Below are positions 12,641-31,720 of a DNA stretch of 64,000 bases, piece by piece. Within the stretch, counting starts at the first letter, position 1; each line of letters begins with the position of its first letter. Source of the DNA: Romanomermis culicivorax. Taxonomy: Eukaryota > Nematoda > Enoplea > Mermithida > Mermithidae. The stretch spans positions 186,001 to 250,000 of the forward strand of contig CAWUHX010000349.1 of assembly GCA_963922205.1 (NCBI GenBank). Direction: 5' to 3'. The notes beneath the pieces were generated by a model that worked only from the letters and a program-made list of their open reading frames with translations, was not told the DNA's origin and did no database searches. The position numbers and the translations under genes are program-made.

Positions 12641-13714
12641 AAACTAAGTTTGCGTACTCAAAACGTTTCTGACTCAGGTCAAGTCTTGGAATTGATCGAC
12701 TTATGCTCCGACTCTTCGCTATAAATTTGGGAAGGAGGAATCAATGTGCACGCGGAACGAAGGTTAACGAACGCAATGACAATTACGACTAAACCTTTAA
12801 TTAATCTAATACATTATAACAGTAGGACGCGAAAACATCTGTACTACGCACGCTGCGTCCATTTTGAAATGATAATGCGGCGGTCAAAGTTTCGACAAAT
12901 GGAAATCGCTGCATTGATCATTTCATGATACATAGTTTGCATACGTACAACTAACTTCACTTCAGCACGCTATTGACAGCAGAGGCGAAAAACCTGAGTA
13001 ACAAACAAGCCAAATTTTTATGGTAAACGGATTGGGGCCACATATGGATAGTTTGTACTGAATGACATCCGTAAGACATTTTCATATCGAAAAGTTCAAG
13101 ATTCTGCTACCAGGTCAAGAAAAAAACACGATTTCGCCGGTAACATTTTTCTCATAATTTTTACCATTAGCCGCAAGCATTTGCACTTCGATTTTATCAG
13201 AAATTATAGTATCTTTTTAATAAATGCACTAAAAACGAAAAATGACGCAAACATGCAGAGACTTGGAAGTTGTCTACACAGCCCTTTCACTGTTGGCTTA
13301 AAAATTTTAAGGGTTTATGACGCCACAGATTTTCAGTTGCAACAACGTGTTTCTTGTTTAACATGAAATTCTAATAATGTAACATGGTAATGCGTTTTCC
13401 CTATTAAATATTTAGAAGCATTTCGAGAAGAACAGATTATGGAGCAAAATTATTTGACTTTAAAATCCAACTCCTTAATGATTACGGAAAGTTTTCTTGA
13501 AAATTGTTTTGAAATATCTGCAACGATTGGCCAGCAGGAAATATGACGAGCAAATAAAAATTAAATAAATACTGTACAAATGTTCAGTTCATTCGGAATA
13601 TTTCGCAAATCGGGATCAATTAATTTCGCCGTACAAGTTTTGATCGCGTTAAGTACGATTTAAAATGTCGGAATCTCGAGTAAAAATAACAATCGACTTA
13701 CAGATGCGATGGTT
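12641..13714. other. 3' flank of the RSBN1 gene, nothing else recognised
   Basis: No exon, repeat family or RNA gene was recognised. The 3' UTR of the minus-strand RSBN1 gene must lie in the upper part, but no single convincing polyadenylation signal was identified. Confidence 0.4.
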
Positions 13715-21668
<7,954 letters not shown>

Positions 21669-21754
21669 ATTAATCTAAAAAACTTCCAAATAAAAACCAC
21701 GTGCTGTAAAACGTCAGTGAGCCTTACGGCTAAAAATCGCGCGAAAGGGTAAGC

Positions 21755-21824
21755 TGCCTCCACACGGGGTCAAACCGTGGGCCTTCAGTTTACGACACTG
21801 ACGCTCTACCATTGAGCTAAAGGC
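21755..21824 (-). tRNA. tRNA-Thr(CGU)-like sequence, probably degenerate
   Basis: The minus strand folds as a cloverleaf: acceptor GCCTTTA with TGGAGGC, D arm GCTC/GAGC, anticodon stem TCAGT/ACTGA with loop GTCGTAA (anticodon CGT, T33 present), 5-nt variable loop, T arm CACGG/CCGTG, discriminator A. A box (TAGCTCAATGG) and B box (GGTTTGACCCC) are recognisable, and a TTTTT run at about 21733-21737 could stop Pol III. Defects: the two linker bases between acceptor and D stem are missing, and the T loop has T where C56 is expected. It is probably a pseudo-tRNA or a short tRNA-derived repeat. It ends 87 bp upstream of the RSBN1 start codon on the same strand. Confidence 0.5.
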
Positions 21825-22059
21825 AAGGGCCGTCTGCAACATACACCATAGTATTCCTTGGTATTAAACGACAGAAAGGGAAGCAAAACTGTTTCTTCTA
21901 AATACTTCACGTACGAAAAAGGTTCGAGTACAAAAAATTATTATGGTCTCATATTTACTCATACAAACAAAAATTTGCGAGTCGCATATTGAAAAGTTGC
22001 GTTTTACTTCTGCGTTCTAGAGTCTAGAAACCGAAAATGACAAAATATACGCACAAAGG

Positions 22060-22345
22060 GGGCTGACGGGTCTGGACCTGAGCAGACTTTTATTCACCTT
22101 CAGCAGATTCTAGCTGACCCTCAGCAGATTCGACCCCCGGCATTGACCAAAATTTTGAAGGAAAATGAGAAAAAGAGAAAGACGTCATAAGAGTGAAAAT
22201 AATGTATAGTTAAAAGATTTTTCTGAACAAAACATATACGTGATTCTAAAGGAGTAACATTAACACTTTTAAAAATGCTGACCAAGCGAATTGTTTCACA
22301 TAGTCGACTGATATAGATAGAAGACCATAATATGCTGCCTAGATT
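22060..22345 (+). repeat. Dispersed repeat family F, copy
   Basis: Starts in a stretch with repeated 'agcagattctagctgac' phrases and continues through 'aggagtaacattaac' to 'ataatatgctgc'. It aligns end to end with 24180-24580 on the same strand. Confidence 0.7.
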
Positions 22346-22617
22346 AGTTTCATGATGAAAATGCAGTTTTAATGTAATTGTTTGAATCAACTTCCTATAA
22401 ATAGAAAAAAAACTTTATCGCAATATGGCAGTAGTAATTAAGCATTGCTATCAGCATCTATCAAAAGTCAATCATATGTATCATTCTCATCTTCTGTTTC
22501 TGAGCATGATTTTTAATCTTCTTGCGTTTCAGGCTTAAGTTAATCAAAATTGAGGTCGATGACAAAAAAAAGAAAATAAAAGGAGAGAAGAAAAAAGAAA
22601 GATAAAAACGTAAAGTG

Positions 22618-22765
22618 AACAAAAATTTGAGCAACGTGATCACTGATTTGAGAATCGTCCAATGTTCGCTCATTTGACAATGCATTCACTTATGAATCGC
22701 CCATATGAGAATGGCTCAGTGGCAATTCGCTCACATAGGGGTCCATCGCTCACTTGATAATAGAT
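22618..22765. repeat. Degenerate minisatellite with 'cgctcacttgata' phrase
   Basis: Imperfect repeats of phrases such as 'ttcgctcatttgacaatg' and 'ttcgctcacatagg' recur every 17-25 bp. It is non-coding. Confidence 0.5.
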
Positions 22766-22769
22766 GACT

Positions 22770-24055
22770 GCCAAGTGACTTTATCCCTAGCTGCAATGCA
22801 AGCTAATTTGGGTAAATCATATCAGAGTATTTTTGATTTTATTAGACCCATTCTTCTCCTATGGTAAAGTATTGTAATTATTCATGACGATAAAATCAAA
22901 AATTGTATATTATTTGAAATGCAGATAGGTTTTATTCACTATCGGTTTCACTATCTTTAACTATTGAAAGTAAATTTGAATTTGAAATCAATTGTCAGTC
23001 TTAATTTGAACCAATGGGGTCCTTGTCATGAAATACTGCCGCATGTCACGATTTATAAGTACGTAAAAAACTAATCCCAGATCTCCTGGCATTGTTTATC
23101 TAATTCGGCATTTTCATTAGACATAACTACACTTATAGGTAGTCACAAAGTTACCAATTTTCTCGTCTTGCTAAAGATTCTTCTACAAAAAATATTTGGG
23201 GATCATGCCAAGAAGTCTAACGAGAACAAATTTGAGCACTGTACACTGGATACGGCAGGTTACTGAATTATTTAATGTTCGAGTCAATATTTTGAAAGCT
23301 GATTTCCTTTGATCGTTTGGATTCGTAAACTCGTTGCATTTGCCTATAGTTTCATTAGATTTTTGATTTTCACAGGATGAAAATATAGGAATAGAGGCCA
23401 AAGTCAGAGTATCTTAATGAATCAGTCTATCAAGAAGTCACAATTCTCAATCCAAATTCAATCGTTCTTACATTACACGATATTTACAAACTGTAATGCC
23501 AGCTGTCATAACAAAGAGAAAATTTTCAGTGCGGAGATTTGTATAACCGTCAATTGAATAAACGAGCATGATATGATCATTCTTGTCATTTTTTGGTTGA
23601 TCGATGCACTAAATGTTCAACTTTATTAGGCCGCCAACTATTTTTTGAAAATGCCCCGGCCAGGACTGAATATTTTTGAGTGGCCAGAGACTAGAGGCTT
23701 CCTAGATTGAACTGAAATTCTTACTGTTCGTGTTTGATTAAATAGGAAAATTAACACTGTTGGCACTATTTTTTGACTAAAACCTTACGCAGCTTTCGAC
23801 TTAATTTTCTTTAGAAGTAAGTAATTATTGATATCCCCAATTCTATCTTTGCATCGTTGTTAAAACGAAATTCACCCAAAAATTAGAGGTAAATATAAAC
23901 TCCCTGAACAATTCTATTGAGACATTTGAATTCACGCACGATTCCAATTCATTTGAATTGTAAGCTATTTTACGGTGCACTTATCTTATCTCACCAGCAT
24001 AAGATAAAAATGAGCTGGCCACTATTCTTATGTGTAAAGAATATTTGTTGCAGAG
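22770..24055. other. Intergenic, nothing recognised
   Basis: No exon, RNA gene or named repeat was recognised. Only short open frames are present. Confidence 0.4.
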
Positions 24056-24179
24056 AATTATTTTCCAACACTTTAGACGTTAAAAACTCGAAAATTTTTA
24101 CGACGCTTCGCGCCGGAATGGGGAACAAATTACACTACTTACATCAGTTTGATTTCAATATATTTGTCAGTATACATGA

Positions 24180-24580
24180 ACGTGGGGGTGGGGTTTGGGG
24201 GGTTTTGACCCCCAGCAGATTCTTGCTGACGCCCAGCAGATTTGACTCAACTAGCTATGATTGAAAAGTTAACAAAGGAAAATGAGCAAGAGAAAAGACA
24301 AAGTCGTCATAAAAATGGAAATGATGCTGTAGTTTAACAATTTTTCCAAACAAAGCATTACTTGATTCCGAAGGAGTAACATTAAAACTTCAAAAAGTGC
24401 TATCTAAGCAAATTATTTCTCATATCTGACTAATCTAGTTGTAATAATATGCTGTTTGGACGTTAGAAGACCTTTCTAAGACCTTTCTTTTCATTATCGG
24501 GAACGAACAAATTTTTTTGTATACCACCCCCTGTCCTGGCTGACTCCCAGCAGAACTTGTATGCTGTGCATGGATGTTTG
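24180..24580 (+). repeat. Dispersed repeat family F, longest copy
   Basis: A G-rich start ('gtgggggtggggtttgg') is followed by 'cccagcagattcttgctgac', then a conserved body also found at 22060-22345 and 63700-64000. It ends near 'cctgtcctggctgactccc'. Both ends carry the 'cccagcaga' word, hinting at terminal inverted or direct repeats. No target-site duplication was identified. Confidence 0.65.
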
Positions 24581-24594
24581 TCAACGTTGTGAAG

Positions 24595-25080
24595 GTCTAT
24601 TTTTCAGCGTTTTAGAAAATGAAAATCCAAAAAATTTTCAAGCGCTCCGCGCCGGATTAAAAAAAAATAAAGTTGGATAAATCTAGTCGGAAACACAGAA
24701 CTGTTAATAGAGGGTAAATTCATGAGAACTCTATCGTTAATATGCTTTCTCTGCTTTTGTAGAACACCAATATATTCTTCATCAGCTCATTTTGACTAAA
24801 CTAACCAGAATTTTCTCAATTTTTCCCTCATTTTTGCTGTTTTCTGACTCCAAAAACATCAATGTGCTGGTGTATGCCCCTAAAATGCATAAAAAAGCAT
24901 CCATAGCCACATTACAAACGTTTACAAAAATGTGGAAAAATTTTGGAAAATGAGGAAAAAATTTTTGGGTTCGGTTCTCATGTAGAATAAATGTCCGAGC
25001 AAAAAAGGTGATCATCACCTTATCTAACCTTTGGTCTAAAAACTTTTCGCAGTTTTCCGTATATTCGTAGCGAGAAAATT
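24595..25080 (-). repeat. Dispersed repeat family D, inverted copy
   Basis: In reverse complement it matches 31721-32240. Shared words are 'aatatattggtgttctac', 'gatagagttctcaag' and 'aatgtggctacggatgc'. It contains a GC-rich 'gcgctccgcgccgg' hairpin near 24645. The 105-codon minus-strand frame is not a gene. Confidence 0.7.
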
Positions 25081-25900
25081 TTTTTTGCGCCAGTGGCACA
25101 AATTTCGGGCGGAATATTTTTTAGCAACGAAGTTCAAGACTCTTCAAAATGAATATTTTTCGACAGCTTATCACCTGCAATGATCAATGCACATAAAAAA
25201 CATTACCAGAAAACAAGTTCAAGCAAAATTATGCAAGTCTTTTAATAGTGGAAGATATGCTATTTGTGGTAATTACTTATGCACTTAAGCGACCCCTGAA
25301 TTTTTTCGAAGTTTTTTAACGTGTAAGGTATATGCAACGAACGCTACCTACTTTTTCAACGTGTAAGGAACACGCGCAAATTAACCCCTCTCCGTCCATC
25401 AGCCACTGACCCTACAAAATCTTTGCGGCACTGTAAATATCAAAGTGTAAACTTGGATGTGTAAACCGGTAAATACAGAAATCCTTGTACACCGTGCAGA
25501 GCTATCAGAATGAATTTCATTTTGAAGATGCCTCTGACGGGACGCACGCTACGCGGCTCAGCTTCGCTCCTAACTATAAGCCTGAGAGGCAATACACTGT
25601 AGTTCCTGTTACTTTGGTGCAGATAGTCACCTTTACACTAACATCAATTTACACTACTTCATTATTAGGCTCAGGCGTGTTCTTGTTCATTTATATTAAT
25701 TTTATTGAAAAATATTGTATACTTCTTGTATTGAAATCGGCCAATCTCCAGCAGCTCCCCACGCCTTCGGAAATCGTTTCCGCTAATTCAGCATAGATGA
25801 AAAATGATGGACATTCTCTGAACAAGATGAAAAGCTAAATTTTTGTTTTGGCACTTCGTGATTAAACAATAATTTAGCCTACATTTCTTTAGCCTCTTGT
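25081..25900. other. Intergenic, nothing recognised
   Basis: No recognisable exon or repeat. The plus-strand frame at 25485-25796 has no recognisable content. Confidence 0.4.
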
Positions 25901-26111
25901 CATTACCAGTAAGAGGTACGACCAGTTGGGGGTGAGGTAAACCCGAACTTTTGGATGGGGGTCGAAAAAAGTGGAAAATTTTTTCCAAAAAGCATACCTG
26001 TAATTGGGGGATGGGGGGACATCCCTTAACTTGGCCAACCCTATACCTAACCCCCCAACTTGGAAAAATTAAAAGGCAAAAAAGTGACTTTTTTCGACCC
26101 CCCCCCCGAAC
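25901..26111. repeat. Two truncated poly-G MITE pieces
   Basis: Bases 25901-25995 match the left half of the CATACCTGTA MITE family (degenerate start 'cattaccagtaagagg'). From 25997 an oppositely oriented piece begins with CATACCTGTAATTGGGGG. It stops at 26112, where a family B element starts with CAGGG. The interruption suggests B inserted later. Confidence 0.65.
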
Positions 26112-26690
26112 CAGGGTTTTTCTGCACACAGCAACCAAATTTTTTCTGCCAGGTTGCACAGTGCAACTTGAGGCCTGACTGCTCTTTTGATTAGGTTATA
26201 GGGTTTTCTGTCCGGAGATGCATTTTTATGCGTTATAAAATGGAAAATAGTGAAAATTTTCCGGCGCATCGAGTCGGATTTCAATTATTTTATAATTTCT
26301 CTCTATTATTCCAGTGGGCGGTTAGAAAATGTCAGTTTAGCTAATACTTATATAGCTTTTAATTATCAACATACAAAGGATAAATGTTTGATCCTGTGTT
26401 GTTTTTTGGCGAATTTAACGAAAAGCAGGATTTTTCTCGGTTATTTTCCAAAAATTTTTTTGCGATCCTTAAAAACATTTTGACATTTGTATGATTAGAA
26501 CATTTTGAGTCCAAGTAGATATTCTTGCTGGTTGAAGAATCAAAATTCTCGGTTATTTTTCTCTAGTTTTTGAATTGGGCACTTATGGAGTCCAGAGGGT
26601 ACAGAATTTTTTTCCAAAATTTTCCCAAATTTGCATGTTTCCTACTAAAATGATGACGCTGATTACGAATAGGTCGGTAGTTTTCAATAA
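26112..26690 (+). mobile_element. hAT-like non-autonomous family B, left part
   Basis: Starts CAGGGTTTTTCTGCACA, followed by the subterminal palindrome 'ggttgcacagtgcaac', the 'gtccggagatgcattttt' word and a body through 'aatgtttgatcctgtgttg' to 'gctggttgaagaatc'. The matching right end (as at 31165-31720) is missing here; a 30-bp right-end stub is at 27538-27568. Confidence 0.7.
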
Positions 26691-26769
26691 AATCGAATAT
26701 TTTGACCGAAAACAGGGTGTCCCATGACAAAATTTATTTGCGAAATATTGGTAAATGGATGATGCTGAT

Positions 26770-27010
26770 CATACCTGTAAGACCTCCGACCAGTTGGGGG
26801 GGGGGGTAAATCCGAAATTTTGGGGGGGGGGTAGGAAAAAATCGAAATTTTTCCCAAAAAAGGCCAAAAAACATACACTTTTTGGCAAATTTTTTTAATT
26901 TTTTCCCAACTGGGGGGGGGCGGGGTTGGGGGGGGGGGGGGGAAAATGATTTTGGGTATAGGGTTGGCCGAGTTGGGGGGGGGGGGGTCCCCCCCCCAAC
27001 TACAGGTATG
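26770..27010 (+). mobile_element. Poly-G hAT-like MITE, complete, TSD ATGCTGAT
   Basis: Terminal inverted repeats CATACCTGTA and TACAGGTATG, flanked by perfect 8-bp duplications ATGCTGAT at 762-769 and 27011-27018 (left copy 26762-26769). It is 241 bp long, with several G runs of 8-14 on one strand and matching C runs. A near-identical sequence without the MITE at 26651-26672 ('gatgacgctgattacgaat') looks like an empty site. Confidence 0.9.
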
Positions 27011-27224
27011 ATGCTGATTACGAATATGCGAATAGTATTTCATGCAATCAGATGCATCGATCAGAAAACATCAACTAACATGTTTGCATTTTCATCAACC
27101 CGCAGTTTTAATATTACTGATAAAAATCTTTAACAAAAAGTGACAACAGTAAAACAACGTATATAGCTACGCTCGCTGCCATCAACAGAAGAAGGGTGAT
27201 TTTAGCAGCCGTTCTACCACATTT

Positions 27225-27310
27225 GGAGGAGCCTCAACAGAGCTGCGCCCTTCGGGCGCAGCTGCTGTACCCTAAGCCTAAGCAAGATTTTAAAGGAAGA
27301 ATAAATGTCG
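27225..27310 (+). repeat. GC-hairpin repeat, copy 1
   Basis: Contains 'gctgcgcccttcgggcgcagc', a near-perfect stem-loop (ctgcgccc/gggcgcag), then 'tgctgtaccctaagcctaag'. A second copy lies at 27950-28030. Confidence 0.65.
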
Positions 27311-27537
27311 GCTGCTATCTTCATCTTGGCAAATTTCTTGTAGTCGTATCAAATTCATAGCTGAACTCGTAGTATTCTAAACTTCTGAAATTTCCTCAAC
27401 TTTCATGCACTGTAACTTCGTTAATATTGCCGACCCAATCAAATTTTTTGTTTATATGAACTCAGGTCCCGAGATCTAACGAAATATGTGTAAACTAGCG
27501 AAATTCATTAGGGGCACATATTCGCAAATTTACCCCA

Positions 27538-27568
27538 CATTGCAACCTGGCCTGTGCAAAAAACCCTG
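27538..27568 (+). mobile_element. Family B right-end stub
   Basis: Ends 'gtgcaaaaaaccctg' preceded by 'cattgcaacctggcc', matching the right terminus of family B at 31680-31720. Only about 30 bp are recognisable. Confidence 0.55.
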
Positions 27569-27755
27569 ATTCAGTCAGATTCGGATTTAAAACTGAAATT
27601 CTTACTTTTTGTATTTGATTGATTCATCAAATAGAAAAATCGATATCCTTGGTATACGATGTTTCGACCGGAAATTTACACAATTCTTGACTTTAATTTC
27701 TCTAGTCTTTACATTGTTGCTAAGATAGATTCGTAGTTGAAAATTGAATCAGTAT

Positions 27756-28387
27756 CAGGCCCGTATTAAGAGAGGGAAGGGAGGAAATTCCTCCCCCTAA
27801 ATTTCTTTTAGAATAACATTTTCAGCGAAATTTTTACGGATGGCGGTGGCCACGCCGAAATTTCTCTGACGCCGGTTTTTGGGGGCTTTCATGATGAAGG
27901 GAAGAAAGAACAAGTGAAATTATGCATGGAAAAAGCGCCAAAATTTGGAAGAGCTTCAACAGCGCTGCGCCCTTGGGGCGCAGCTGCTGTACCCTAAGCC
28001 TAAGCCTAAGGAAAATTTTGAAGGAAAAATAAACTCAAATTAGATTTCCAAATTCGTTGACTTTCGACAATAAAGCGCGTCCCTAATCAGTGTTTTTTGT
28101 GCCAAAACATGGTTTTTGGTACAAAAAAATTTGCGGCGGCCACCGCCATCCGTAATTTACCCTTTTCAGCAATATCATGGTACATATATACATCACAATT
28201 CCCAAATTAAATTATCATATTTACATATTTTCCGTCAAAAATAGAATTTAGCTATTAAGCCAAGCACACATAAACTAACTGAAAATAAGTGGCATTTACT
28301 GCAACAATGATTTTGTTTTTATTCAGTAAATTCTAAAAAAAATTTAGAAAATTCTCCCCTTTTTTAAAAACCCTGGATACGGGCATG
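27756..28387. mobile_element. hAT-like element with TSD ATCAGTAT, carrying a nested element
   Basis: Terminal sequences CAGGCCCGTATTAAG and (reverse complement of the right end) CATGCCCGTATCCAG. Flanked by perfect 8-bp duplications ATCAGTAT at 27748-27755 and 28388-28395. About 296 bp without the inner element at 27827-28162. Non-coding. Confidence 0.85.
27827..28162. mobile_element. Nested hAT-like MITE, TSD TTTTCAGC
   Basis: Inverted ends with the core ACGGATGGCGGTGGCC on the left and its complement on the right. Perfect 8-bp duplications TTTTCAGC lie at 27819-27826 and 28163-28170. It contains the second GC-hairpin repeat (27950-28030) ending in 'taagcctaagcctaag'. It lies wholly inside the element at 27756-28387, so it is younger. 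Confidence 0.85.
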
Positions 28388-28734
28388 ATCAGTATGTTTC
28401 CTGAACAATTCTACAGTTAGATTTAAATTTTCTCAGCATTCCATTTCTTTTTGAGTCGTCGTAAACCATTGTCTTGCACAGTTTTCTCTTATCTCACAGA
28501 CATGGTCAGCTGATGAAAAATAGGTTGAGCACGATTTCTACATAAAATTAATGCGTTAAATTTAAACGTAGCTTTGAATTATATTTTTATCAAACTTTTG
28601 GCCCAAAACCTTCCTGCAGTTTTCAATGGGTTCTGATTGAAAAAAATTTTGTGCGCCATTGGCACAAATTTTTTTGGCTTCTTGTGCCGATTGGCACAAA
28701 TGTCCGTGCACAAAAAAAAACTCTGCTTCGTACA

Positions 28735-28856
28735 GGTATGGCCAAAAAAGTACTTTTTTCGCAATCTTTCTGAGTTTGGGGGGGGGTGAGGTTGGGAATA
28801 GGGTTCACCAAGTTGGGGGTCCCCCCAACCCCCCCCCCCCCAATTACAGGTATGCC
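28735..28856. mobile_element. Poly-G MITE, partial
   Basis: Ends at right with 'caattacaggtatg' after runs of C, the right terminus of the CATACCTGTA family. The left end is atypical and no duplication was found. Confidence 0.6.
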
Positions 28857-29191
28857 TCTCCTGCCAATTGACACAATTTTCCACGCTCGAAAAAAACACT
28901 GCCTATCAGGGTTTTTTTGCACAGCAATCAAATTTCGGGCCGTGCAACCAAATTTTTTCTGCCAGGTTGCACAGTGCAACTTAAAGCCTGACTGCTCTTT
29001 TGATTAGATTATAGGGTTTTCTGTCCGGAGATGCATTTTTATGCGTTCTAAAATGGAAAAAAATGAAAATTTTCAATTCATTCAATTATTGTTATATTAT
29101 TCCAGTGCGCGGTTAGAAAATTTCATTCTAGTTAGTGCTTATAGGTTCTAATTATCAAATTATTATGGACGAATGTTTGATCCTGTATTGT

Positions 29192-31166
29192 AACAGGTGA
29201 AACGGGAAAAACTACCTTTATTTTTGAGAAGACTAAAAAAGAGAAAACGTAAATTGTGGACTATATATGCCAACAACAGAAATACTGAAAACAAGAACAG
29301 ATTGAAGTTAATTTCAAAGAAACTCAAAAACGAAATGAATATCCATTACGCTAAGAAAGAAGAAACTCTATTGAAATCCCCCTCCTTAAAAAAGTTCTAT
29401 GAATTCGTCAACAGCAAAACTGTAAAGCGGGAAATGATCCCTACATTGCATTATCATAATATTGAAGTTAATAGTGACTTGGACAAATGTGATATTTTCA
29501 ACAAATATTTTGCAACTGTCTTTACTGTTGATGATGGAAAAAGTCCTCCTTTTCCTGGTAAAGGATTTGAATATCTCAAGTCAGTTAAATTTGATTTCAT
29601 GAAAGTTTTGTTGACACTGAAAAATCTAAAACCCACATTTTCCCTTGGACCTGATGGTCTGTGTGCCTACTTTCTGAAAAAGTTACACCTTGTTCTTGCC
29701 GAACCTCTTAGTACTATCTTTGAGGTTTCTTATAGGACTGGCACATTACCTGATTTATGGAAAACGTCATACACTGTTCCAATCTTCAAAAAAGGGGACC
29801 GTGGCAAAGTTGAAAACTACAGGCCCATATCACTTTGTTGTGTACCATGCAAAATCATGGAAGGAATAATTAATAAGGATATTGCAGGTCATTTTGACAG
29901 ATATGATTTATTCAGTAGTAGGCAGTTTGGATTCAGAAAGAATAAATCATGTGTCTTACAACTTCTTGAATGTAAAACTAGGTGGGTCAAGAAGTTGGAT
30001 GATCAAGTTCCTGTTGATGTTGTATACATTGATTTTAAGAAAGCATTTGATACTGTCTCACATTCAAAGCTCTTACAAAAACTAAAAGGATATAAAATTG
30101 ATGAATTCACAATGAATTGGATTTGTGACTTCCTTACAAATAGAACTCAATGTGTAAAACTAAGTAATACCATTTCTGCTCCAACTCCAATAATTAGTGG
30201 TGTCCTCAAGGAAGTGTGTTAGGTCCAACATTGTTCCTGATATTTATAAATGATCTGAGTGATATAATTAAAAGTGATCTCTATCTATTTGCAGATGATG
30301 CTAAAATTTTTAATGATGCATGTAATACAGTATTGATCCAGGAAGATTTAAACAGTTTCTATAATTGGTTTGAGGAATGACAACTTAGTATGTCGTTGCC
30401 TAAATGTGCAGTCTTACATTTGAGGGAAAATAATCCATCAAATCAGTACAAAATTGGTGAATGTGATCTCGATGCTGTCACTGAAATGAAAGATCTTGGT
30501 GTTTATGTTGATGAAAAACTCAGTTTTGTTCCACACTGTGATTACATGATCAAGAAGTCTTCTAGGGTATCAAATCTAATTTTTCCATGTTTCAACTCAA
30601 ATATAAATGAATTGAAAATCAGGGCATGTAAAACTTATGTTCGCCCATTCCTTGAGTATGGTAGTCCTATTTGGAATCCTTCTCTAATGGGTGAAATACA
30701 AAGGGTAGAGAAAGTTCAGAGGTGGTTCACAAAACGATTATATGGTTTTAACTCTAGGAATTATCAAGAAAGATTGGAGTCCGCCAGTCTGCATTCTCTT
30801 GAATTTAGGAGAACTATAACTGATTTATGCTATGTTTATTCTATAATCTGTAACAGCATTCTGGACTCAAATAATTTTTTTGTATACAGTAAATTTAATT
30901 ATCGTTTTAACAATCCATATAAATTATATAAGACAAAATTTCGTACACGATTACTTGAAAAAGATTTTTGTAACAGATAGAATATGTTACCTAGTCATGT
31001 TACATCTGCCGTTAATGTTCATGTATTTAAAAAACGATGCATTGCGTTTTTGAGCTTATATCCGCGCGATACTAATCGCCTTTAAGCTCGTGATAATATT
31101 TTTTTTCTTTATTCTTTTGTGAATGTATTTTTTCTAATGACGAATAAACTATTATTTATTTATTTA
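29192..31166 (+). mobile_element. 5'-truncated non-LTR retrotransposon (CR1/Jockey-like)
   Basis: Contains a degenerate reverse-transcriptase ORF and ends in an A/T-rich tail with TATT/TTTATT repeats just before the host repeat resumes. No endonuclease domain is present; the element starts in the linker between endonuclease and RT. Both junctions are defined by comparison with uninterrupted copies of the surrounding repeat. Confidence 0.8.
29197..31085 (+). pseudogene. Non-LTR reverse transcriptase, decayed
   Basis: RT motifs run in order: a basic pre-RT linker, then FKKGDRGKVENYRPISL (RT motifs 1-2), RQFGFRKNKSC, VVYIDFKKAFDTVSH (catalytic D), SGV followed in another frame by QGSVLGPTLFLIFINDL, then LYLFADDAKIF (catalytic FADD), then a C-terminal region with SRVSNLIF and RPFLEYGSPIWNP. 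Lesions seen: a one-base loss at about 30212 shifting frame within the GVPQGS-type motif; a TGA at about 30376-30378 where Trp is expected in EEWQLS-type context; a TAG at about 30978-30980. Family members normally carry an N-terminal APE endonuclease, absent here. It is non-functional as it stands. Clade (CR1 versus Jockey) is inferred from motif style only. Confidence 0.85.
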
Positions 31167-31720
31167 TGACGAATTTGATTGAAAACTAACATTTTTCGGT
31201 CATTTTCCCAAATTTTTTTTGCGATCTTCATACAAATTTTGATTTTCATGTGATTAAAGCATTTAGAGAGTAAGACGATGCTAGAAATTCTTGCCGGTTG
31301 GAAGATCCAAATTCTTAATCGCTTGCCTAGTTTCTGAATTTTAGTTTGTCTGACTGAAAATTCATTAAATTCACTGAAAAATCAAACCTTCTGTCTGGGA
31401 AATAAAAGGTGGAAAGATTCCTTTTCCAGCGTTCTAGAATATTAGAATTCAGAGAAAGCTACGCGCCGAACAAATTACTCTAGTGTAGTCATATTAATCT
31501 TTTCGTTTTTTCTCCATAACTCAGAAAATTGGGTTTTAAATGCCTAAAACCGACGCGGATCGAATGAAATACAGGAAAACTGATTTGCGATGGTTTCTCC
31601 GATAAATTTTAAGCAAATTTCTCGATTTTAGAGTGAGCAACTAAAAATTTATCTGTGCAACCAAAATTTTTTCCCCAAGTTGCACATTGCAACCTGGCCT
31701 GCCTGTGCCAAAAAACCCTG

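Larger units (their letters stand above)
28907..31720 (+). mobile_element. hAT-like family B element interrupted by a LINE
   Basis: Left end CAGGGTTTTTTTGCACA; right end 'gccaaaaaaccctg'. Subterminal palindromes around 'gttgcacagtgcaac' and 'gttgcacattgcaac' occur at both ends. Without the LINE (29192-31166) it is about 840 bp. Related sequences at 26325-26440 and 50755-50840 run uninterrupted across the LINE insertion point. Flanking 8-mers (CTGCCTAT, CTGTGTGT) do not match well, so a target-site duplication is not supported. Confidence 0.7.

Noticed and set aside
12175-12672. Overlapping R/L/C-rich ORFs on both strands
   Set aside because: Translations of a GC-richer degenerate minisatellite.
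26882-27133. Glycine-rich ORFs across poly-G runs (also 28659, 41507)
   Set aside because: Translations of G/C runs in MITEs.
27990-28012. 'ccctaagcctaagcctaag' as nematode-type telomere (TTAGGC) repeat
   Set aside because: Only two to three units, inside a MITE, with another copy in unrelated context. Not a telomere or interstitial telomere array.
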